From contig PAXM01000004.1 in the NCBI GenBank assembly GCA_002714485.1, positions 9,725 to 15,616 on the forward strand: 5,892 nt of DNA, written 5' to 3'. The position numbers were made by a program, and so were the translations under genes. The stretch comes from Acidimicrobiaceae bacterium. Lineage in GTDB: Bacteria > Actinomycetota > Acidimicrobiia > Acidimicrobiales > MedAcidi-G1. Shown here piece by piece: positions 1-5,404 of this stretch. The stretch's first letter is position 1. Every line of letters begins with the position of its first letter. The notes under the pieces are model-generated. The model was not told the DNA's origin and searched no databases. It saw only the letters and a list, made by a program, of their open reading frames with translations.

Positions 1-623
1 AGATGGACATCCATCGCGTTCTCATGCGCGTGTCCGCGCGGGCTGACACCGTGGTTCGACTCAAGGGCGGTGACCCGTTTGTGTTCGGACGGGGCGGAGA
101 GGAGGCCGAAGCCCTGCGTGCCGCTGGCGTCGACGTCGAGATCGTGCCCGGCATCACCTCGGCTATCGCCGGACCAGCCGCTGCTGGCATCCCGGTCACC
201 ATGCGAGGCCACGCCAGTGGCTTTACTGTGGTCACCGGCCACGAGGACCCAACCGCCGACCGCCACCTCGACTGGGCAGCTCTGGCTCGCCTGGGCACCA
301 CGTTGGTCGTCCTCATGGGGGCGTCGCGGGCCGCGGCCATCGCCAAACGCCTGCTGGATGCCGGCATGGATCCCGCCACCCCGGTGGCCGCCGTCCAGTC
401 GGCGACCACGGTGGCCCAACGCACCCTGCGGGCCCGCCTTGCCGACTTCACCGATCCCGACCTGCACTTGTCAGTGGCCGCCCCCGCCGTCCTGGTCATC
501 GGCACGGTGGCTGACCTCGATCTCACCCATGGCTCAGCCCGTGACACGACCCATGTCTCAACGAGTCCCGAGATCTCCATCGACGCCGAACTCCAGTACC
601 TCGTTGACGATCTGACCCGCTGA
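1..623 (+). CDS. cobA: Uroporphyrinogen-III C-methyltransferase (SUMT), 3' part, 5' end outside window
   Basis: SUMT transfers two methyl groups from S-adenosylmethionine to uroporphyrinogen III, giving precorrin-2, the branch point to siroheme and cobalamin in the cytoplasm. Counting from the first in-frame ATG (base 3), residues 17-34 carry the family block VVRLKGGDPFVFGRGGEE. Residues 49-64 carry PGITSAIAGPAAAGIP, and a TVVTGHEDP segment follows; these are the tetrapyrrole methylase signatures. The N-terminal GxGPGDxxLLT loop and about 70 further residues normal for a ~250-residue SUMT are absent, and the reading frame is open to base 1. The ATG at base 3 is therefore an internal Met and the gene starts upstream. 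The last ~30 residues form a non-conserved tail. A CysG-type N-terminal dehydrogenase/ferrochelatase domain could exist upstream and cannot be excluded. The stop lies 51 nt before a siroheme enzyme on the same strand, which favours a siroheme role over cobalamin. Confidence 0.93.
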   Translation, partial: MDIHRVLMRVSARADTVVRLKGGDPFVFGRGGEEAEALRAAGVDVEIVPGITSAIAGPAAAGIPVTMRGHASGFTVVTGHEDPTADRHLDWAALARLGTTLVVLMGASRAAAIAKRLLDAGMDPATPVAAVQSATTVAQRTLRARLADFTDPDLHLSVAAPAVLVIGTVADLDLTHGSARDTTHVSTSPEISIDAELQYLVDDLTR

Positions 624-674
624 ACCGGCTGCTCCCCAGATCCCCCGTCCGACCGCCCATAAGAGGAATCCCCG

Positions 675-2486
675 ATGAACCTCATCGAAAAAACCCGTGC
701 CCCCAAGACCGTCCCCGGCGTCAATCCCGACATGGCTATCGACCTGTTGGCCGACATCGCCAAGTTCGAGGAGATGCTGGCCGGCTACCAGGCCGGACGC
801 ATCGAGGAGGATGTCTTCCGTGTCTTCCGCCTCAACAACGGCATATACGGCCAGCGTCAGGGCGGCACCAATCAGATGGTCCGGGTGAAGGTCCCCTACG
901 GCGCCATCACCGCTGACCAGTTGGACCTGCTGGCCGACGTCATCGACGACCACAGCCGGGGCTGGGGTCACATCACCACCCGACAGAACATCCAGTTCCA
1001 CTTCGTGGAGCTTGCCGAGATCCCGGAAGTCATGCGCCGCATGGCCGAGGTCGGTTTAACAACTCGCGAAGCGTGCGGTGACACCGTCCGCAACGTCCAG
1101 GGCTGCCACCTGGCCGGCGCCTGCCCCATGGAGGTCCTCGACGTGACCCCATGGTCCGAGGCCGTGTACCGCCACTTCGTCCGTAACCCACTGAGCCAGC
1201 GCCTGCCCCGAAAATTCAAGATCAACTTCTCTGGCTGCGACACCGACTGCGGTCAGGCCATGTTCAACGACGTGGGAGTAGTGGCCGCCACCCGGACGTT
1301 CTCCGACGGCAGCGTGGAGAGGGGCTTCCGGGTCTACATCGCCGGTGGCCTCGGCACGACGCCGTTCCCCGCCCTGGCGCTGGAGGAATTCACGCCACGC
1401 GAGGACCTTTTAGCCACCATCGAGGCGGTCCTTCGGGTCTTCGAACAGACCGGGAACAGGGATAACAAGCTTCGGGCCCGACTCAAGTGGGTCGTCGACC
1501 AGTTGGGCATCGACGAGGTGCGGCGTCGGGTGGTGGCCATCCGCAAGCTCCTCCCCGCTTCGGCCACCTGGCCCGGCGGGGTACCCGAACTGGTCGCCGA
1601 CTGGGGTGACGAGCCAGCCGGCCTGGCCGCCGGCGTCACCCCGACGGCTATGGGTCAGGGCACCCCGGTGACCCTTGGCGCTAAGAGTGACTACGACCGC
1701 TGGGTGGAGGCCAACGTGGTGCGGGGTGCCGCCAACGGCACCGTCTCGGCCTACGCCTGGTGCGAATTGGGTGACGTCACCTCAGCTCAGTTCCGCGCCG
1801 TGGCCGCCATGGTCCGGGAGTTCGACACCGACGTCCGGGTCACCAACCGCCAGAACCTGGTGATGCGAGACCTGACCGAAGATCAGCTCCCCGCCCTGTA
1901 CGAACGGTTGGTAGCTGCCAACATGGCCATGGCGGGGGCCGAGTTGTCCCGCGATGTCGTCGCCTGCCCCGGCGCCGACACCTGCAACCTGGCTGTAACC
2001 CAGAGCCGTGGGTTGGCCAATGCCATCGGTAGCGCTCTGGAAGAGGCCGGCTTAGCTGAGGTAGGCGGCGTACGCATGAACATCTCCGGCTGCACTAACA
2101 GTTGTGGCCAGCACCACACGGCCGACATCGGATTCTTTGGCGCCGAGCGTCGGGCTCACGGGCAGCCCGCACCGGGCTATCAAATGCTGCTCGGCGGTTA
2201 CGTCGGCCAGACACAGGTCCACTTCGGCCAGAAGGCCCTGCGCCTACCGGCCAAGAACGCCGCTGAGGCCACAGTGCGGGTGGTCCGACGGTTCGCCGAC
2301 GAGCGGCAAGCCGGCGAGCGGTTCATCGACTGGATGAACCGCTCGGGTGGCGTGAATGAGGTTGCATCCGGGCTCAAGGACCTCGACCAGTTTCCCACCC
2401 CGGACGAGAATCCGGAGTTCTACGTGGACTACGACGAGACTGGCCCCTACGCGGCCGAGATCGGCGAGTCCGAGTGCGCCACCTAA
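675..2486 (+). CDS. Ferredoxin-type nitrite/sulfite reductase (siroheme, [4Fe-4S])
   Basis: This enzyme makes the six-electron reduction of sulfite to sulfide or nitrite to ammonia at a siroheme coupled to a [4Fe-4S] cluster. The 603 residues show the family's duplicated layout: ferredoxin-like half-domains at about 64-125 and 355-417, and siroheme/cluster domains at about 130-290 and 425-545. Cluster cysteines are C431-x5-C437 and C473-x3-C477. By recalled alignment with E. coli CysI, siroheme-contacting basic residues are R70, R139, K180 and K182. Y58 and C134 occupy the positions of the Tyr69-Cys161 covalent pair of M. tuberculosis NirA, which leans toward sulfite as substrate, but nitrite cannot be excluded. 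Unusually, the first half also has C144-x5-C150 and C188-x3-C192. The start is ATG with AGGA seven bases upstream (664-667). There is no flavoprotein domain, so electrons probably come from ferredoxin. The C-terminal ~25 residues are acidic. The upstream SUMT gene supplies the siroheme precursor. Confidence 0.95.
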   Translation: MNLIEKTRAPKTVPGVNPDMAIDLLADIAKFEEMLAGYQAGRIEEDVFRVFRLNNGIYGQRQGGTNQMVRVKVPYGAITADQLDLLADVIDDHSRGWGHITTRQNIQFHFVELAEIPEVMRRMAEVGLTTREACGDTVRNVQGCHLAGACPMEVLDVTPWSEAVYRHFVRNPLSQRLPRKFKINFSGCDTDCGQAMFNDVGVVAATRTFSDGSVERGFRVYIAGGLGTTPFPALALEEFTPREDLLATIEAVLRVFEQTGNRDNKLRARLKWVVDQLGIDEVRRRVVAIRKLLPASATWPGGVPELVADWGDEPAGLAAGVTPTAMGQGTPVTLGAKSDYDRWVEANVVRGAANGTVSAYAWCELGDVTSAQFRAVAAMVREFDTDVRVTNRQNLVMRDLTEDQLPALYERLVAANMAMAGAELSRDVVACPGADTCNLAVTQSRGLANAIGSALEEAGLAEVGGVRMNISGCTNSCGQHHTADIGFFGAERRAHGQPAPGYQMLLGGYVGQTQVHFGQKALRLPAKNAAEATVRVVRRFADERQAGERFIDWMNRSGGVNEVASGLKDLDQFPTPDENPEFYVDYDETGPYAAEIGESECAT

Positions 2487-2540
2487 CTCGGCGCTGACCC
2501 AAGGGTCTTCCGGGGTTCCCCCCAGTGGGGCTCGTCGGGC

Positions 2541-2544
2541 AGGA
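2541..2544 (+). promoter_or_regulatory. Ribosome binding site deciding the MBL gene start
   Basis: AGGA lies seven bases before the ATG at 2552. The frame is also open to a GTG at 2525, but that codon has only a pyrimidine-rich run before it and would add nine residues unlike the family. The ATG start is therefore preferred. Confidence 0.6.
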
Positions 2545-2551
2545 TGCGGCC

Positions 2552-3529
2552 ATGCCACCCCAGTTCCAGTTCGAGGATCCGCCCCCCTACGGGAATGTTG
2601 AGCAACTCTCGCCACTCGTCCGACGCGTGGTAGCCAACAACCCGTCGATGTTCACCTACCACGGGTCGGGCACCTTCATCATCGGACCGTCCGGGAACTC
2701 GGATCACGTCGCCATTATCGATGCCGGACCGGCCGACGACGACCACGTAGAGGCCGTTCTCAGGGCCGTGGAGGGACAACGAGTCACCCACCTACTGGTC
2801 ACCCACACCCATCCCGACCACTCTCCGGCTACCGCAGCCATCCAGGCGGTAACCGGTGCTCCAACCTTTGGTTTCGGCCCCCACCCGCCGGAGGCCATCC
2901 GGGCCCACGACGAACGAGTGCGAAAGGCCATTGAGGCTGGTGAGGAGCCTGAATCCGAAGACGGCGAGGGAGCCGGCGACCGCGACTTCGTCCCCGACGT
3001 GGTTACCCGCGACGGCGACGTGGTGGCCGGCCAGGGCTTCACTTTTGAGGCCCTTCACACGCCGGGGCACATCTCCAACCACCTGTGCTTCGCCCTGCAG
3101 GAGGAGGACACACTGTTCACCGGGGACCACGTCATGGGATGGTCGACCACTGTCGTGCCGGCACCCGACGGCGACCTGAACCACTATCTGGCCAACCTGC
3201 GTCGTCTTCTCGAACGCCCGGAGGCCATCTATCGGCCCACCCACGGCCCGGCAATCACCAACCCTGTCGGTTACGTGTCCTCCCTAATCGAGCACAGGGA
3301 GCATCGGGAGCGTCAGATAATCGACGCTCTGGCCAACGGACCCCGCAACATTGAGTCCATCGTGGCCGACCTGTACGCCGACGTTGACAAGAAACTCCAC
3401 AAGGCGGCGGCCGCCGTGGTGTACGCCCACCTGTTGGCCCTGTCCCGATCTGGACGAGCCGTCACCGACGGAACGACAGGTGACTCGGCTGATGATTCAG
3501 CATGGAAGGCGGACTGGGGCCTGGTCTGA
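2552..3529 (+). CDS. MBL-fold metallo-hydrolase with C-terminal winged helix (LACTB2-like)
   Basis: This is a predicted soluble dinuclear-zinc hydrolase of 325 residues. From the ATG at 2552, the metal-binding motif HTHPDH gives H85, H87, D89 and H90. The other ligands are H172 (TPGH), D192 (FTGDH) and H231 (PTHGP), so the full set is present and the enzyme should be active. Residues about 248-304 match the winged-helix tail of the LACTB2 group: an H-R-E-H-R-E-R-Q-I helix, then IVADLYADVDKKLHKAAAAV. Residues 122-151 are an acidic, Gly/Glu-rich insertion between the first and second metal motifs. No signal peptide is visible. Human LACTB2 is a single-strand RNA endonuclease, but bacterial relatives have varied or unknown substrates (thioesters, lactones, RNA), so no substrate is assigned. 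The gene follows the reductase by 65 nt on the same strand and may share its transcript. Its stop is one base from the stop of the converging SDR gene. Confidence 0.88.
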   Translation: MPPQFQFEDPPPYGNVEQLSPLVRRVVANNPSMFTYHGSGTFIIGPSGNSDHVAIIDAGPADDDHVEAVLRAVEGQRVTHLLVTHTHPDHSPATAAIQAVTGAPTFGFGPHPPEAIRAHDERVRKAIEAGEEPESEDGEGAGDRDFVPDVVTRDGDVVAGQGFTFEALHTPGHISNHLCFALQEEDTLFTGDHVMGWSTTVVPAPDGDLNHYLANLRRLLERPEAIYRPTHGPAITNPVGYVSSLIEHREHRERQIIDALANGPRNIESIVADLYADVDKKLHKAAAAVVYAHLLALSRSGRAVTDGTTGDSADDSAWKADWGLV

Positions 3530-3530
3530 G

Positions 3531-4307
3531 TCAGGCTCGCTGGCTGGAAACCGATACGACCTCACCGGTCATGTACGACGAGTAGTCGCTGGCCAGGAAT
3601 ACGACCACGTTGGCCACCTCCCACGGCTCGGCCCCACGGCCATAGGCCTCACCATCAGCCAACTCGGCCAAGAGTTCCTCGCTGGTCGTCCGGGCCAGGA
3701 ACGGGTGGGTGGCGAAGCTTGGGGCCACGCAGTTAACCCGGACACCCGACTCCACGCCCTCGATCGCCGCACACCGTGTCAGCGCCATGACTCCAGCCTT
3801 GGCAGCTGCGTAGTGGCTCTGACCGGCCTGGGCACGCCAACCGAGCACCGAGGCGTTGTTCACGATCACCCCGTGGCCCTGGACGCCCATGATCCGCATG
3901 GATGCCCGGGTACAACGCATCGACCCTGTGAGGGTGACGTCCAGCACCCGGTCCCACTCCTCATCGGTCATCTCGATCAGAGGGGTGTCACCTCCCAAGC
4001 CGGCGTTGTTGACCATCACGTCGATACGACCATGCTCAGCCAGTGCTGCGTCCAATAGGGCCTGCACCTGGGCCTCGTCACGGACGTCGCATACCATGGT
4101 CAGCGGGCGAATCCCGACCATCTCGGCCAGCAAATCGGCCGCCTCGCCGAGTCGGCGCTCGTGAACGTCGGAGATGACGACGGTCGCCCCCTCCTCGACG
4201 GCCTTCTTCGCTACCGCGTAGCCGATGCCGGCTCCGGCCGCCGCCGTGACCACGACGATCCGATCGACCAATAGGCCGTGTCCGGGCACGTATTCGGGAA
4301 TGTCCAC
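3531..4307 (-). CDS. ipdF: Short-chain dehydrogenase, IpdF-like (steroid C/D-ring degradation)
   Basis: This is an NAD(P)-dependent alcohol dehydrogenase of 258 residues. The cofactor loop is TAAAGAGIG (21-29), with Ala where most SDRs have the first Gly. D47 ends strand 2 and favours NAD(H). NNAG is at 100-103, and the catalytic residues are S153, Y166 and K170. The blocks VVISDVHERR, NNASVLGWRAQ, QSHYAAAKAGVMALTRC, AEPWEV and LASDYSSYMTGEV closely match M. tuberculosis IpdF (Rv3559c) as I remember it. IpdF oxidises the 5-hydroxyl of the HIP-derived CoA intermediate in cholesterol degradation. T125 replaces the usual catalytic-tetrad Asn; IpdF itself appears to have Ser there. The start is GTG at 4307. 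An in-frame TAA lies 30 nt upstream (4335-4337), no better start precedes it, and the ribosome site is weak. The PGHGLL lead-in fits the family. The gene is last of three tandem SDRs, 54 nt after its neighbour. The exact substrate is inferred from similarity. Confidence 0.78.
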   Translation of the reverse strand: MDIPEYVPGHGLLVDRIVVVTAAAGAGIGYAVAKKAVEEGATVVISDVHERRLGEAADLLAEMVGIRPLTMVCDVRDEAQVQALLDAALAEHGRIDVMVNNAGLGGDTPLIEMTDEEWDRVLDVTLTGSMRCTRASMRIMGVQGHGVIVNNASVLGWRAQAGQSHYAAAKAGVMALTRCAAIEGVESGVRVNCVAPSFATHPFLARTTSEELLAELADGEAYGRGAEPWEVANVVVFLASDYSSYMTGEVVSVSSQRA

Positions 4308-4361
4308 GTTCTGCAGGCTATGCCGAGAGGTTGGTTACAGGTTCGGCGGCGCGTACGGGAC

Positions 4362-5300
4362 TTAGGCCCCGCTATTCACCCCAGCAGATGACTGGGCCTC
4401 GGCCATCTCCTTCATGCGCCGATCCAGGTCGGCAAACATCGGCATCTCCTCGTCGCCGATGGTGGCCGGGAGCTTGTTGGCGATCTCCTCGACAGTGAAG
4501 GCCTCGCCGTCATCGGCCCACATGTGGCGGATTTCGAGGGGTTGATTCCAGACAGCGATGCGCTTGCCAGTACAGGTGTAGATCTGGGCCGTCACGTCGC
4601 GGGCCATGTCCGACATCAGCCAGACGGCCAGAGGCGCGATGGCTTCAGGGCTACCGGCCTCGATTTCGAACGGCACGTTCTCCGACATGCGTGTCATGGC
4701 AGCCGGGGCGATGCAGTTGGCATTGATGCCGTACTTCTTCAGGGCAAAGGCTGCGCTCCGAGTCAGCGAAACGATGCCGCCTTTGGCAGCCGAGTAGTTG
4801 GCTTGGGCAGTCGAGGCCACGAATGCCCCGGAGGTGAATCCGATCAGGCTGCCCCCGGTCTCCTGCTTGCGCATCACCGCCGAGGCAGCCTTGTAAAGCG
4901 TGAAGTGGCCCTTGAGGTGGACACCGACCACCTGGTCAAACTCCTCTTCGCTCATGTTGAACAACATCCGCTCGCGCACGATTCCGGCCACGCAGACCAC
5001 GCCATCGACGGTCCCCCAGTTGTCGACGGCAGCGTCCACGATGCGCTGACCAACCGCCATCTCTGACACGTCGCCAGCGACTGCGATGGCCGTTCCACCC
5101 GTGGCAGCGATTTCAGCCACCACGGCGTCGGGGACATCGCTGGACGGGTTGCTCCCATCTATCGAAACGCCGTAGTCGGCCACCACCACGTTGGCGCCCT
5201 CGGCGGCACAGGCCAGGGCGATAGCCCGACCGATCCCGTTGCCGGCACCGGTGACGACGATGTTCTTTCCTTCGAGGTGGGCGGCATCTCCCAATGACAT
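4362..5300 (-). CDS. SDR oxidoreductase, HSD17B4/hsd4A-like, with C-terminal extension
   Basis: This is a predicted NAD-dependent dehydrogenase of 312 residues, larger than the usual 250. The cofactor loop TGAGNGIG is at 17-24, D42 ends strand 2 (NAD preference), and DV is at 77-78. The catalytic set is S157, Y169 and K173 (QANYSAAKGG). The usual NNAG is CVAG (103-106) and the tetrad Asn is H128 in VHLKGHF. That VHLKG block, the Gly/Ser-rich insertion after strand 2 (residues 44-56) and QANYSAAK recall the (3R)-hydroxyacyl-CoA dehydrogenase part of peroxisomal MFE-2 and mycobacterial Hsd4A. A hydroxyacyl-CoA or hydroxysteroid-CoA substrate is thus likely but unproven. Residues about 245-312 form an extra tail with KRIAVWNQP and an acidic, Met-rich end, replacing the standard SDR ending. 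ATG at 5300 has GGAG (5307-5310) six bases upstream. The gene sits between two other SDRs, behind a gap with two palindromes. Confidence 0.85.
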   Translation of the reverse strand: MSLGDAAHLEGKNIVVTGAGNGIGRAIALACAAEGANVVVADYGVSIDGSNPSSDVPDAVVAEIAATGGTAIAVAGDVSEMAVGQRIVDAAVDNWGTVDGVVCVAGIVRERMLFNMSEEEFDQVVGVHLKGHFTLYKAASAVMRKQETGGSLIGFTSGAFVASTAQANYSAAKGGIVSLTRSAAFALKKYGINANCIAPAAMTRMSENVPFEIEAGSPEAIAPLAVWLMSDMARDVTAQIYTCTGKRIAVWNQPLEIRHMWADDGEAFTVEEIANKLPATIGDEEMPMFADLDRRMKEMAEAQSSAGVNSGA

Positions 5301-5306
5301 GTGGTT

Positions 5307-5310
5307 CTCC
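5307..5310 (-). promoter_or_regulatory. Ribosome binding site of the middle SDR
   Basis: GGAG on the minus strand lies six bases before the ATG at 5300-5298. It supports this start and shows the gene can be translated independently of the upstream SDR, 104 nt away. Confidence 0.6.
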
Positions 5311-5334
5311 GGAGGCTCGTGGCCGTCTGAATTC

Positions 5335-5349
5335 CTGACGGTTCGTCAG
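5335..5349. promoter_or_regulatory. Inverted repeat CTGACG-GTT-CGTCAG, candidate operator
   Basis: This is a perfect 6+6 bp inverted repeat with a 3 bp centre, 35-49 nt upstream of the start codon of the middle SDR. Short, GC-rich, dyad-symmetric sites of this size are typical for TetR-family repressors, which commonly control SDR and acyl-CoA catabolic genes in actinobacteria. The regulator itself is not in the window. The repeat could also fold as a small RNA hairpin, but no U-run follows in either direction, so a terminator is less likely. Confidence 0.5.
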
Positions 5350-5365
5350 ATTCGGTTGCCACCCT

Positions 5366-5378
5366 ACCGACGGTCGGT
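5366..5378. promoter_or_regulatory. Inverted repeat ACCGAC-G-GTCGGT, second candidate operator
   Basis: This is a perfect 6+6 bp inverted repeat around a single base, in the same 104 nt gap as the repeat at 5335-5349 and centred 30 bp from it. Both contain GACGGT. A minus-strand TAGGGT (5361-5366) abuts it and could be a -10 element, but I find no convincing -35 at a normal distance, so the promoter is only a guess. Confidence 0.42.
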
Positions 5379-5404
5379 CGTCGTGGGCTCAACGGTCCAT
5401 GTAT

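Noticed and set aside
558..1001. Minus-strand 147-residue frame over the SUMT-reductase junction
   Set aside because: It is antisense to two well-supported genes, has no recognisable motif, and its G/V/D-rich composition is typical of an antisense shadow.
2525..2551. GTG at 2525 as start of the MBL-fold gene
   Set aside because: It has no ribosome binding site and adds nine residues unlike the family. The ATG at 2552 has AGGA at ideal spacing.
3519..3536. Possible bidirectional terminator GCCTG...CAGGC at the convergent stops
   Set aside because: The stem is only about five base pairs with an eight-base loop, no T-run follows on either side, and it lies inside the coding ends. The small dyad CTGA-G-TCAG inside it comes mainly from the two facing stop codons.
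3351..4058. Plus-strand 235-residue open frame crossing the convergent junction
   Set aside because: It overlaps the metal-hydrolase gene in another frame and runs antisense to the IpdF-like gene. Its Arg/Pro/Thr-rich composition is that of a shadow frame in GC-rich DNA.
4524..5066. Plus-strand 180-residue frame antisense to the middle SDR
   Set aside because: The SDR on the other strand has intact cofactor and catalytic motifs across the same bases, and the plus-strand product is His/Gly-rich with no domain.
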